Shown: piece by piece, positions 16,946 to 26,238 of the stretch
Layout: each line of letters starts with the position of its first letter
Position numbering within the stretch: position 1 is the first letter of the stretch
Assembly (NCBI GenBank): GCA_024697575.1
Contig: JAILFM010000016.1
Span: 1 to 39,382 of the forward strand
DNA from: Clostridiales bacterium
GTDB lineage: Bacteria; Bacillota; Clostridia; Oscillospirales; Acutalibacteraceae
Direction of reading: 5' to 3'
Length of the DNA stretch: 39,382 nucleotides
Program-made: the position numbers and the translations under genes
Notes under the pieces: generated by a model
The model's database searches: none
Seen by the model: the letters and a program-made list of their open reading frames with translations, nothing else
What the model was told of the DNA's origin: nothing

Positions 16946-17830
16946 ATGTCATTTTCTTCTTCGATAAAAAATCAGTTGTGTTCTCTTAAAGATATTAATA
17001 CATGCTGTTATCACGCTCAAAGCTATGGGCTCCTGCTTTTCAGCCACTTTTCAAAACTGAATTTGTCAATTTCGACGGAAAACGAAAACATTTTCAATCT
17101 GTATTGTTCGTGCCTCAGAGATTATTGCGGTGTGAATCCTGTCATAAATCAGGTTAACAAGAAAAAGCTGACAGCTTATGTCAATAACAAAGACGATCAA
17201 ATTAAAATTTTTAAAAGATTCAGTCACGGCTACGGTGAAAGAACGCTTCGTATCAACTCTGTCAATATGCAGCAGGAATGCTGTGTGAATGCTTTTTTAC
17301 GGGGCGCTTTTTTGGCTTGCGGTTCGGTCACTGAGCCTGAGAGAGGTTACCACCTTGAATTTGTGGTGCCCTACAAGCATCTTTCTGACGATCTTGTCAC
17401 TATATTTAATGAACTTGAATTAAAACCCAAGACCGTTATGCGAAAGGGTAATAATGTAATCTACTTCAAAGACAGTGAAAGCATAGAGGATTTTCTGGCG
17501 CTTATCGGCGCCGACGACGCTTCGCTTTATCTTATGAATGTCAAGATTGAAAAAGATGTCAAAAACGCCGTTAACAGGCGCCTTAATTTTGAATTGTCCA
17601 ATTTCAATAAAACTCTTGCTGCCGCCAATGAGCAGTATGATGCGATAATGTGTTTAAAACTGAAGGGTAAGCTTGACCTTTTACCCGACGGACTGAAAGA
17701 ACTGGCTGTGTTACGGCTGGAAAACCCTGAAGCCACACTAAATGAAATCAATAATATGCTCAGCGTACCGCTTTCAAAATCCGGTGTTAATCACCGGTTT
17801 TCAAGGCTGATACAGCTTTCAAAGGAATAA
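16946..17830 (+). CDS. whiA: WhiA, cell-division and chromosome-segregation regulator
   Basis: WhiA is a conserved Gram-positive DNA-binding protein with a degenerate LAGLIDADG-like N-terminal domain and a C-terminal helix-turn-helix. This 294-residue protein fits. The start MSFSSSIKNQL is typical. CCVNAFLRGAFLACGSVTEPE is the recognisable central segment, split here by the family's usual two repeats. The end LSVPLSKSGVNHRFSRLI is the helix-turn-helix. In many Firmicutes it follows rapZ and yvcK; here it follows murB directly. The stop is 2 nt before the dnaE start, so the two are surely co-transcribed. Confidence 0.97.
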   Translation: MSFSSSIKNQLCSLKDINTCCYHAQSYGLLLFSHFSKLNLSISTENENIFNLYCSCLRDYCGVNPVINQVNKKKLTAYVNNKDDQIKIFKRFSHGYGERTLRINSVNMQQECCVNAFLRGAFLACGSVTEPERGYHLEFVVPYKHLSDDLVTIFNELELKPKTVMRKGNNVIYFKDSESIEDFLALIGADDASLYLMNVKIEKDVKNAVNRRLNFELSNFNKTLAAANEQYDAIMCLKLKGKLDLLPDGLKELAVLRLENPEATLNEINNMLSVPLSKSGVNHRFSRLIQLSKE

Positions 17831-17832
17831 GA

Positions 17833-20800
17833 ATGTTTACGCACCTGCATGTACACAGTGAATACAGTCTTCTGGACGGAGCTTGCAGAATAAGGCCTAT
17901 GCTTGAAAAAGTCTCAAGAATGGGTCAGACTTCGCTTGCTATAACCGATCACGGTGTAATGTACGGTGCGGTTGAATTTTATAAAGAAGCAAAAAAGTGC
18001 GGAATAAAGCCGATTATAGGGTGCGAATGCTATGTCGCTTCGGGTTCAAGGCTTCAAAAGAATCAAAGCGACGGCAAAGTCAGGTATCATTTGATTCTGC
18101 TTTGCAAAAATGAAACCGGCTATAGAAATCTGATTAAACTTGTTTCCGAAAGCTTTATTACCGGTTTTTATGTTAAACCGAGAATTGATTTTGAACTTCT
18201 GAAAAAATATCATGAGGGGCTGATTGCGCTTTCTGGCTGTCTGTTCGGCGAAATATCGCAAAATCTTTTAAACGGCAATTATTCGCAGGCAAAAAAGGTT
18301 GCTCTTGATTATGAAGATCTTTTCGGCAAAGGCAATTATTACATTGAAATTCAAAATCATTTTCTTGATGAGCAGAAAAAGATAAATCCGCTTTTGATGA
18401 AACTGAGCGCTGAAACGGGTATACCTCTTGTGGCCACTAATGACGCGCATTATGTTGATAAAGAGGATTCGACCGTTCAGAAGGTTCTTATATGCATAGG
18501 CACTAACCATACTTTGGGCGAAAGTACCGGCATTGATTTTTCAACAGACGAATTCTATCTCAAAAGTGAAGAAGAAATGCGCCTTGCTTTTGACTTTTGC
18601 CCTGAGGCGGTGGATAATACGGGGATAATTGCCGAAAAATGTGATTTTAATTTTGAATTCGGCAACACGAAGCTGCCGCATTTCGATATCCCCGGCGGTA
18701 TTGACCATAATGAATATTTTCGCTCTTTGTGTTTTAAGGGGCTTAAAAACCGTTACGGTATTTCGCCGCCCGAAGAGTATGTGGACAGAATGAATTATGA
18801 GCTGAATGTAATCGGTTCAATGGGTTATACCGATTATTACCTGATTGTTCATGATTTTATCAATGCGGCGAAGAAAAAGGGCATTCCTGTAGGACCCGGG
18901 CGAGGCAGCGGTGCGGCAAGTATTTGCGCTTACGCTATCGGAATAACGGGCATTGACCCGATGAAGTATAACCTTCTTTTTGAAAGGTTCCTTAACCCCG
19001 AAAGAGTTTCAATGCCGGATTTTGACATTGATTTCTGTTTTGAACGCCGCGAAGAAGTTATAGATTATGTTATCCAAAAGTACGGCAGTGACCATGTTGC
19101 GCAGATAGTAACTTTCGGTACTCTTGCGGCAAAAGCCGCTGTAAGAGATGTCGGCAGAGTCCTTGGCATTCCCTATGCCGCTGTTGATACTGTTGCAAAG
19201 CTGATACCCAATGAACTTAACATAACTTTACGCTCCGCTCTTGAAAAATCGGTTGAACTGAATAATCGCTATCAAAGCGATAAACAGTGCCATGAGCTTA
19301 TCGATTTGGCAATGCGTGTTGAGGGTATCCCCAGGCATGCTTCAACTCACGCTGCCGGTGTTGTTATAACTGAGCGCCCTGTCAGTGAATATGTTCCTTT
19401 GGCAAGAAATGATGATAATATCGTGACTCAGTTCACAATGACAACGCTCGAGGAACTCGGGCTTTTGAAAATGGATTTTTTGGGTCTGAGAACCCTTACC
19501 GTTATCAAAAATGCCGAAAAATTCGTAAAAAAACAAAATCCTTTATTTTCAATTGATAATATACCCCTTGATGACCGTAAGGTTTACAATATGTTTGCGT
19601 CCGGTCGTACAGATGGCGTTTTTCAGTTTGAATCCGCCGGTATGAAACAGGTTCTCACGCGTATTAAACCGGTGAATATGGAAGATCTAACCGCCATAAT
19701 CGCCCTTTACAGACCGGGTCCCATGGATTCCATTCCGAAATATATCAAAAACAGAAAACATAAAGACAGCATAAAGTATAAAATCCCGCTTCTTAAACCG
19801 ATTCTTGATGTTACCAACGGATGTATTGTTTATCAGGAACAGGTTATGCAGATTTGCCGTGATGTTGCCGGCTACTCATACGGAAGGTCCGATATTGTCC
19901 GTCGCGCTATGGCAAAAAAAAAGCATGATGTTATGATAAATGAACGAAGAAACTTCGTTTACGGTCTTACAGACGAAAACGGCAATGTTGTCTGCGAAGG
20001 CGCAGCCAGGCGGGGGGTTGGCGAAAAAGAAGCAAACGAGCTGTTTGATGAGATGCTGTCATTTGCTTCCTATGCTTTTAACAAAGCTCACGCCGCCGCC
20101 TATTCTTTCGTTTCGTATCAGACGGCATACCTTAAATGCCACTATCCATGTGAGTTTTTTGCTTCCTTGTTAACCGCTTTTTTTGACAGTACCGATAAGA
20201 TTGTGCACTATATAAGCGAATGCTCAAACCTCGGCATAAAAATCACACCGCCGGATATTAACCTGAGCGGCGCTGAATTTACGGTAAGCAAAAACAATAT
20301 TGTCTTTTCTCTTGCCGCTGTCAAAGGAGTAGGTAAAAACCTTGTCAACGCAATATGCAGAGAGAGAGAAGAAGGCGGAAAATTCAGCGGATTTTATGAT
20401 TTTTGCAGGCGTATGAACGGCGGCGAAATTAACCGGCGGGCAGCGGAAAGCCTTATTAAATGCGGCGCTTTTGACGGTTTCGGCGTTACAAGGCGTCAGA
20501 TGATTATGTCCGTTGACAGCATTTTTGATTCGCTTCAGGGCGAAAGGCAGCGCAATATCAGCGGTCAAATCGGTTTTGACGATCTCGGCGGCTCAGCCGT
20601 TTCTTCCGGTTCCTCAAACAGCTATAATTATCCGGAATTTGATGAATTTCCGCCGCATATTTTACAGCAGTTTGAAAAAGAAGTGAGCGGCCTGTATCTG
20701 ACAGGTCACCCGTTGGATAAATATGCGTCAGTATATAAGAACCTGAATTGTTTAACTATCAATCAGGCTAAACAGTCTTCGGCTTTGTCTGCCGGCAATA

Positions 20801-21333
20801 ATCAGCGCATACTCGGTCTTATTACTTCTTTAAGAAAAAAGTCAGACAAAAGCGGAAAAACAATGGCATTTCTTCAGCTTGAAGACAGAACCGATAAAGT
20901 CGAAGTTATTGTTTTCGGCACTGTATATGAAAAAAATCCGCAGTGCTTTACCGAAAATAAAGTTGTTGTTATCGACGGGCGGTGTGATGCTGCCGATGAC
21001 GGAACAACAAAGATAATAGCAAATGCGGTTTCGCTGTGCCCCGACCCTTCATCGGTTCCTCAAAATAAAGCCGAAGAAAAGAAACTCACCGTTAAATCCG
21101 GCGGCAGAGTCAAGGGTCTGTTTTTGAGATTTGACAGCGATAAATCGCCCCAGGTTGAGTGCTGTTCAAAAATTCTGAGGATTTTTGACGGCAATACACC
21201 TTCTTATTTTTACTTTTCAGATACCGGCAATTACATTAAAAATCCCGCCGGATGTCCGGTTATGTTAAACGATGTTATGCTTAGGGAAATTGTCAGCATA
21301 CTTGGCAGTGAAAATGTCATTTTGAATGAATAA
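17833..21333 (+). CDS. dnaE: DNA polymerase III subunit alpha
   Basis: This is the DnaE-type replicative polymerase of 1166 residues. The N-terminal PHP domain opens HLHVHSEYSLLDGACRI and includes TDHGVMYG. The palm carries GPGRGSGAAS and the acidic motif PDFDIDF (395-401) with the metal-binding aspartates. Finger and little-finger segments follow, and an OB fold lies near 985-1080 around RILGLITSLR. A tau-binding tail completes the chain. In Firmicutes with PolC this enzyme extends primers on the lagging strand; PolC is not in the window. It lies 2 nt after whiA. No terminator is visible before the pfkA promoter, which begins only 4 nt after the stop. Confidence 0.98.
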   Translation: MFTHLHVHSEYSLLDGACRIRPMLEKVSRMGQTSLAITDHGVMYGAVEFYKEAKKCGIKPIIGCECYVASGSRLQKNQSDGKVRYHLILLCKNETGYRNLIKLVSESFITGFYVKPRIDFELLKKYHEGLIALSGCLFGEISQNLLNGNYSQAKKVALDYEDLFGKGNYYIEIQNHFLDEQKKINPLLMKLSAETGIPLVATNDAHYVDKEDSTVQKVLICIGTNHTLGESTGIDFSTDEFYLKSEEEMRLAFDFCPEAVDNTGIIAEKCDFNFEFGNTKLPHFDIPGGIDHNEYFRSLCFKGLKNRYGISPPEEYVDRMNYELNVIGSMGYTDYYLIVHDFINAAKKKGIPVGPGRGSGAASICAYAIGITGIDPMKYNLLFERFLNPERVSMPDFDIDFCFERREEVIDYVIQKYGSDHVAQIVTFGTLAAKAAVRDVGRVLGIPYAAVDTVAKLIPNELNITLRSALEKSVELNNRYQSDKQCHELIDLAMRVEGIPRHASTHAAGVVITERPVSEYVPLARNDDNIVTQFTMTTLEELGLLKMDFLGLRTLTVIKNAEKFVKKQNPLFSIDNIPLDDRKVYNMFASGRTDGVFQFESAGMKQVLTRIKPVNMEDLTAIIALYRPGPMDSIPKYIKNRKHKDSIKYKIPLLKPILDVTNGCIVYQEQVMQICRDVAGYSYGRSDIVRRAMAKKKHDVMINERRNFVYGLTDENGNVVCEGAARRGVGEKEANELFDEMLSFASYAFNKAHAAAYSFVSYQTAYLKCHYPCEFFASLLTAFFDSTDKIVHYISECSNLGIKITPPDINLSGAEFTVSKNNIVFSLAAVKGVGKNLVNAICREREEGGKFSGFYDFCRRMNGGEINRRAAESLIKCGAFDGFGVTRRQMIMSVDSIFDSLQGERQRNISGQIGFDDLGGSAVSSGSSNSYNYPEFDEFPPHILQQFEKEVSGLYLTGHPLDKYASVYKNLNCLTINQAKQSSALSAGNNQRILGLITSLRKKSDKSGKTMAFLQLEDRTDKVEVIVFGTVYEKNPQCFTENKVVVIDGRCDAADDGTTKIIANAVSLCPDPSSVPQNKAEEKKLTVKSGGRVKGLFLRFDSDKSPQVECCSKILRIFDGNTPSYFYFSDTGNYIKNPAGCPVMLNDVMLREIVSILGSENVILNE

Positions 21334-21336
21334 TCA

Positions 21337-21365
21337 TTGACTTTTTAACTGAATTAAGGTAGTAT
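21337..21365 (+). promoter_or_regulatory. Promoter of pfkA-pcrA, TTGACT-17-TAGTAT
   Basis: TTGACT (21337-21342) and TAGTAT (21360-21365) are spaced by 17 bp. Transcription would begin near 21372. AGGAG (21413-21417) lies 8 nt before the pfkA ATG. Confidence 0.65.
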
Positions 21366-21376
21366 CTATTTTTAGT

Positions 21377-21398
21377 AACGGACTGTCGGTGTTCCGTT
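21377..21398 (+). promoter_or_regulatory. Dyad at the predicted pfkA transcript start
   Basis: AACGGA (21377-21382) and TCCGTT (21393-21398) form perfect 6-bp arms around ten bases, 5 nt past the predicted transcription start. It could be an operator or a 5' mRNA hairpin. The arms are short, so chance is possible. Confidence 0.35.
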
Positions 21399-21425
21399 TA
21401 TAAATTATCAGCAGGAGTTAAATCA

Positions 21426-22388
21426 ATGAAAACAATCGGTGTATTAACGAGCGGCGGCGATGCCCCCGGAATGAATGCGGCTGTCAGGGCTGTTGTCAGA
21501 ACTGCTTGCGAAAAAGGCATAAAAGTTATCGGTATCAACAGAGGTTATCAGGGCCTTATTGACTGCGATGTCAGAGATCTTGATATACGCAGCGTGAGCG
21601 ATATTATCCACAGAGGCGGCACAATGCTTTATTCCGCAAGATGTCTTGCTTTCAAAGAGGAAGAGGGCATTAAGAAGGGTATTGCCAACTGTAAAAAACT
21701 CGGTATTGAAGGCATTGTTGTTATCGGCGGTGACGGCTCCTTCCGCGGAGCCCGGGATCTTTCTCTCAGAGGCATTCCCTGTATAGGCATCCCCGGAACA
21801 ATTGACAATGACATTGTATCGTCAGATTATACAATCGGCTATGACACCTCCCTTAATACAATCATGCAGATGGTTGACAGAATCAGAGACACTGTCGAGA
21901 GTCACAGTCGCTGTATTGTTGTTGAAGTAATGGGTAACCGTTGCGGTGACCTTACACTGAACGCCGGTATTGCCGTTGGCGCAACGGCAATAGTTATTCC
22001 CGAGATTCAGGCTGATGTTGAGCAGCACGTTATCGAGAGAATCCGCAGAACTCAGAAGACAGGCAAAAAGCATTTTATAGTTATGGTTGCCGAAGGTATC
22101 GGCGGCGTTGATGCTCTTGCTAAGAAAATCCAGGCAGAGTGCGGTGTTGAATCAAGAAGCGTTGTCCTCGGTCATGTTCAGCGTGGCGGCTCGCCCACGG
22201 TTCGTGACAGAGTTCTTGCAAGTCAGATGGGATACAGGGCTGTTGAACTGCTTTCAGAGGGCGTAGGCAACAAAGTTGTTGTTGTCAAGGATGACAAGAT
22301 TGTTGACTATGATATTTATGAAGCGCTGACCATGAAGAAGCCGGTCGATATCAGTCTTTATCAGATAGCTCACGATATTTCCATTTGA
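21426..22388 (+). CDS. pfkA: ATP-dependent 6-phosphofructokinase
   Basis: PfkA phosphorylates fructose 6-phosphate to fructose 1,6-bisphosphate, the committed step of glycolysis. At 320 residues it is the standard short bacterial form. TSGGDAPGMNAAVR binds ATP. GGDGS (101-105) has Gly104, which marks ATP rather than pyrophosphate use. PGTIDND holds the catalytic base Asp127. The later EVMGNRCGDL and GHVQRGGSP segments are family signatures. It is the first gene after its own promoter and is followed by pcrA with almost no gap. The pairing with dnaE upstream is common in Clostridia. Confidence 0.98.
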   Translation: MKTIGVLTSGGDAPGMNAAVRAVVRTACEKGIKVIGINRGYQGLIDCDVRDLDIRSVSDIIHRGGTMLYSARCLAFKEEEGIKKGIANCKKLGIEGIVVIGGDGSFRGARDLSLRGIPCIGIPGTIDNDIVSSDYTIGYDTSLNTIMQMVDRIRDTVESHSRCIVVEVMGNRCGDLTLNAGIAVGATAIVIPEIQADVEQHVIERIRRTQKTGKKHFIVMVAEGIGGVDALAKKIQAECGVESRSVVLGHVQRGGSPTVRDRVLASQMGYRAVELLSEGVGNKVVVVKDDKIVDYDIYEALTMKKPVDISLYQIAHDISI

Positions 22389-22396
22389 GGTTGATA

Positions 22397-24796
22397 ATGC
22401 AAAACAGTGAATTTTTGCGCCTTAGAAAAAAGATTATTGAAAGCGATTTCGGTTCACTTAACAGTATGCAGAAGGAAGCGGTCTTCTCAACAGAGGGACC
22501 GCTTTTGGTTCTTGCAGGCGCAGGCAGCGGAAAGACGACCGTCTTGGTTAACCGTATTGCAAATATGGTGAAGTACGGCTGCGCATATTACGATTATTTT
22601 GTTCCTGCCGGTGTAACGGACGAAACTGTCGCCGCCATGCAGTCATATCTTGACGGTGATGTAACGCGGTATCCTTCGTTCAGCCGGTTTTTATCTGTTT
22701 TACCCGTCAATGCATGGAATGTGCTTGCAATCACTTTCACTAATAAAGCCGCGGGAGAACTGAAAGAAAGGCTTGCAAAAAAGCTTAATGAAGAGGGCGA
22801 GCAGATTTGGGCATCTACATTCCACTCTGCGTGTGTTCGCATACTAAGGCGTAATGCGGAAAAGCTCGGCTTTTCTTCAAACTTTACCATTTATGATACC
22901 GACGACAGCAAAAAAGTCATTAAAAGCTGTATGAAGGATCTTGGAATCAGTGACAAGATTTTAAACATAAAATCCGTTCTTTCGGCAATCAGCTTTGCGA
23001 AAAACGCCTTTATTTCGCCCGAAGAATATATCAAAGAGAATACTTCCGATGTTATGAAATCCAATATCGGGAATATATACCGCGCTTATCAAAATTCGCT
23101 GAAAAATTCCGATGCGATGGATTTTGATGATTTGATTGTCAATACGGTTCTTCTGTTCAGAGAAAACAGGGATGTTCTTGACTATTATCAGAATAAATTC
23201 AGATATATTCTCATTGACGAGTATCAGGATACCAACAGAATACAGTATATTCTTGTATCAATGCTGGCAGATAAGCATAAAAACATATGTGTTGTCGGTG
23301 ATGACGACCAGAGTATTTACCGTTTCAGGGGCGCGACGGTTGAAAACATTCTTTCTTTTGAAAGCCAATATCAAAATGCGAAAATTATCAGGCTGGAGCA
23401 GAATTACCGTTCTACCCAAAACATACTTGACGCAGCTAACGCCGTTATTTCAAACAATCAAAAGCGCAAGGGTAAAAATCTATGGACTGATAAAGGACCG
23501 GGCTCAAAAATTATATATCATTTGGCTCAAACCGATATTGAAGAGGGTCATTTTATTGCCGACAAAATTCTTGACGGCATAAAAAACGGAAAAAAATATT
23601 CTGATTTTGCTGTGCTTTACCGTATGAACAGTCAGTCAAACCTTGTTGAACAGGCGCTTGTCCGCTCAAGTATTCCTTACAGAATTATCGGCGGACACAA
23701 ATTTTATGACCGTAAAGAAATAAAGGATGCTTTGGCATATCTGAGCGTTATTGTTAACCCGAATGATTATGTCAGGCTGTCAAGAATTATCAATGAACCC
23801 AAACGCGGAATAGGCGATGCTACAATGACGGCTGTCGGTGAAATTGCCGCGGGTTTGGGAATCGGTGTTTTTGACGTTATCAAAACAGCCGATGAATATC
23901 CCATGCTTTCAAGAAGGGCAAAAAGGCTTAAAGAATTTGCGTCAATGCTTGAGTCTTTAATTGAATACGCTCAGGAGGAATCGCCGAGCGAAGTTTTTAA
24001 ACAGATGCTCTTAAAGACGGATTATCAGTCTGCTTTGGATGCAGAACCCGAAAAAAAAGCCGACAGGCTCGAAAACCTTGATCAGTTGTTAAACAATATT
24101 GTCACTTTTGAGCAGACAAACGAAGACGCGGATATAAACGACTTTTTACAGGAAGTTTCATTAATGACGGATATCGACTCTTATAATTCGGAAGCTGATT
24201 GTGTCGTGCTTATGACTGTTCATGCCGCAAAAGGCCTTGAGTTTCCCACAGTATTTATTGCCGGATTTGAAGACACGATTTTCCCGTCAGATCTTGCCAT
24301 TCAGGAGGGCGGCGAAGGAATTGAAGAAGAAAGAAGGCTTGCCTATGTCGGCATAACCCGCGCCAAAGAGCAATTGATTATTTCATCCTGCAGGTCGCGT
24401 ATATTCTTCGGGCAAACGAGATTTAATAAAGTTTCGCGGTTTTTCGGCGAGATACCGAATGATATTGTTGAATTGAGTCGGGAAAACAGGGTAAGGATGA
24501 TTCGCCAAAGGGGCAAGTCTGATTTCATCAGCCCGAATATCTGGGGTGAGCCACAGTCTCAAAGTAAAAAAAGCAAAAGTGCTGAGAGAGGATTCTCAGG
24601 TTTATCAAAAACATCTTCCGGTTCTTCTGCATCGGTTGTTTACAGAGTCGGGGACACGGTGGTTCACAAAGCTTTTGGTACCGGCATAGTAATATCGAGT
24701 GTTCCTATGGGCAGCGACACAATGCTTGAAGTGGCGTTTGAATCGACCGGCACAAAAAAGATGATGGCAAACTTCGCAAAACTTGAAAAAAAGTAG
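22397..24796 (+). CDS. pcrA: UvrD/PcrA-type superfamily 1 DNA helicase
   Basis: This 3'-to-5' helicase acts in repair, recombination control and plasmid replication. The 799 residues show Walker A AGAGSGKT (40-47), ITFTNKAA (112-119), DEYQD (274-278), GDDDQSIYRFRGA, LEQNYRST and the late motif VHAAKGLEF. The C-terminal tail carries the Tudor-like fold GDTVVHKAFGTG typical of PcrA. An extra stretch of about 50 residues lies between Walker A and motif Ia (about 55-105), which I recall from other Oscillospirales. I chose the ATG at 22397 because GAGG sits 6 nt before it. A TTG at 22385, overlapping the pfkA stop, would add four residues and has no such site. Confidence 0.95.
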   Translation: MQNSEFLRLRKKIIESDFGSLNSMQKEAVFSTEGPLLVLAGAGSGKTTVLVNRIANMVKYGCAYYDYFVPAGVTDETVAAMQSYLDGDVTRYPSFSRFLSVLPVNAWNVLAITFTNKAAGELKERLAKKLNEEGEQIWASTFHSACVRILRRNAEKLGFSSNFTIYDTDDSKKVIKSCMKDLGISDKILNIKSVLSAISFAKNAFISPEEYIKENTSDVMKSNIGNIYRAYQNSLKNSDAMDFDDLIVNTVLLFRENRDVLDYYQNKFRYILIDEYQDTNRIQYILVSMLADKHKNICVVGDDDQSIYRFRGATVENILSFESQYQNAKIIRLEQNYRSTQNILDAANAVISNNQKRKGKNLWTDKGPGSKIIYHLAQTDIEEGHFIADKILDGIKNGKKYSDFAVLYRMNSQSNLVEQALVRSSIPYRIIGGHKFYDRKEIKDALAYLSVIVNPNDYVRLSRIINEPKRGIGDATMTAVGEIAAGLGIGVFDVIKTADEYPMLSRRAKRLKEFASMLESLIEYAQEESPSEVFKQMLLKTDYQSALDAEPEKKADRLENLDQLLNNIVTFEQTNEDADINDFLQEVSLMTDIDSYNSEADCVVLMTVHAAKGLEFPTVFIAGFEDTIFPSDLAIQEGGEGIEEERRLAYVGITRAKEQLIISSCRSRIFFGQTRFNKVSRFFGEIPNDIVELSRENRVRMIRQRGKSDFISPNIWGEPQSQSKKSKSAERGFSGLSKTSSGSSASVVYRVGDTVVHKAFGTGIVISSVPMGSDTMLEVAFESTGTKKMMANFAKLEKK

Positions 24797-24833
24797 CTTG
24801 AAAAATAGTATAATATAAACACATGTTATGCTC

Positions 24834-24862
24834 TTGCGTTTTATTTGTAAAGAGGATATAAT
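24834..24862 (+). promoter_or_regulatory. Promoter of the secreted metallophosphoesterase, TTGCGT-17-TATAAT
   Basis: TTGCGT (24834-24839) and a perfect TATAAT (24857-24862) are spaced by 17 bp. A second TATAAT at 24809-24814 lacks a well-placed -35 box. AGAGGAG precedes the ATG at 24923. Confidence 0.55.
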
Positions 24863-24922
24863 TACAGCGCTTTCCGCTAATGATGTATAAAAGTAATATT
24901 TAACTTAAGAGGAGTAAAGTTT

Positions 24923-26113
24923 ATGAAAAAGATTTTATGCTTTATTTTGTCATTGCTGGTTGTTTTGAGCCTTGGCACATGCGCTTTCGCGGCTGACGCC
25001 GGCGCTGTCGGGTTCGATACCGATGATAAGTCATTAAAATTTAACGACGACGGAACCTTCAAAATTCTCATGATTAACGATTCACAGGATGTCGGCAAAA
25101 ATGTTCAGAAAAAGATGATTGATTTTCTTGTTAAAGCTGTTGAGACCGAAAAGCCCGACCTTGTTGTATTTGTCGGTGATCAGCTTGCGGATGTTTATCC
25201 TTTTGCAACGGCGCAGGACTATGCTCTTTCAATTGAAAATATTTGTAAGCCGCTTGAAGACAGAGGAGTTCCCTTCCTTGCAACACTTGGAAATCATGAC
25301 CATGACAGGGCAAATGTGCTCAATGAAGAAGGTCAATACGAGCTTTATAATCGCTTCAATATGAACTATGCGAGCGAAAACGGACCCGATCCATTTACTT
25401 ATAATGTTGAGGTTAAAACCCATGACGGCAGGCAGACAGCTTTCAACATCTATATGATGGATACAAATAATAAAGCGACTGAAGGCGGTTATTCAGGTAT
25501 AACGGAAGAACAGCTTTCATGGTACAATAATACCTGCGCTTCTTTAAAAGAAGCTAACGGCGGCGCTGTGGTTCCCTCAATTCTCTTCCAGCATATACCT
25601 GTTAAGGAAATATATAAGCTGTTTAAGGAATGTGACTGGAACACTCCCGGCGCAATCTATTCACGCCGTGACACCAAGTGGTATGTTTTGGATGAGAATA
25701 AAGTTGTCAACGACGGCGGCACTCTCGGCGAAGCGCCTTGCTCTGAAAACTTCGACCACATTACCGGTCAGTATCAGGCATGGGTTAAGAACGGCGACAT
25801 AATGGGTGCATTCTTCGGTCATGACCATGTTAATACTTTTATGGGCACTACCGAAGACGGTATAAAAATGGGCTATAACGGCGGTTCAGGTTTCCGCGCC
25901 TATGGTGATATGGGTCGCCGTACAGTTCGCGTTTTTGAATTTAAAGAAAATGATGTAACTGATTACGAAACCCGCCTTGTTTATCACGACGATTTAATGG
26001 CTCAAAAAGCTGGTTTTGTGTTGGCAGATTTTTTTTCACCTTCTCTCCTTACAACTGCAATGAAAGTAGTATACTTTTTCTTCGGCTGGGCAATTAAGAT
26101 TTTTGCCAAATAA
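24923..26113 (+). CDS. Secreted calcineurin-like metallophosphoesterase
   Basis: The 396-residue protein has a clear signal peptide with predicted cleavage after AFA at residue 23. The mature part is a metallophosphoesterase with metal ligands in INDSQD (Asp53), FVGDQL (Asp86), LGNHDHD (Asn124, His125), FQHIP and FGHDHVN. This order matches purple-acid-phosphatase/DCR2-like enzymes that release phosphate from esters outside the membrane. The C-terminus ends in a hydrophobic stretch, VVYFFFGWAIKIF, that may anchor the protein. It is a single-gene unit with its own promoter and a hairpin after the stop, convergent with the LURP-one gene. The true substrate is unknown; phosphate or nucleotide scavenging is a guess. 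Confidence 0.88.
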   Translation: MKKILCFILSLLVVLSLGTCAFAADAGAVGFDTDDKSLKFNDDGTFKILMINDSQDVGKNVQKKMIDFLVKAVETEKPDLVVFVGDQLADVYPFATAQDYALSIENICKPLEDRGVPFLATLGNHDHDRANVLNEEGQYELYNRFNMNYASENGPDPFTYNVEVKTHDGRQTAFNIYMMDTNNKATEGGYSGITEEQLSWYNNTCASLKEANGGAVVPSILFQHIPVKEIYKLFKECDWNTPGAIYSRRDTKWYVLDENKVVNDGGTLGEAPCSENFDHITGQYQAWVKNGDIMGAFFGHDHVNTFMGTTEDGIKMGYNGGSGFRAYGDMGRRTVRVFEFKENDVTDYETRLVYHDDLMAQKAGFVLADFFSPSLLTTAMKVVYFFFGWAIKIFAK

Positions 26114-26147
26114 ACCCGTATCAAAAATCCCCTATACAGACCAAATT

Positions 26148-26185
26148 AAAGGCTCGCGGAGTTTTTCATAACCCCACGAGTCTTT
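26148..26185. terminator. Hairpin between convergent genes, likely shared terminator
   Basis: AAAGGCTCGCGG (26148-26159) pairs with CCACGAGTCTTT (26174-26185), with one G-T wobble and one mismatch. A T-rich run (TTTTAAGTTTTATA) follows on the plus strand, and TTTAATTTGG follows on the minus strand. It can serve the metallophosphoesterase and, less well, the LURP-one gene. Confidence 0.6.
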
Positions 26186-26238
26186 TAAGTTTTATATATT
26201 TGTTTGTTTTTCACTTGAGTGCGAAAGCACTTTCGCTG

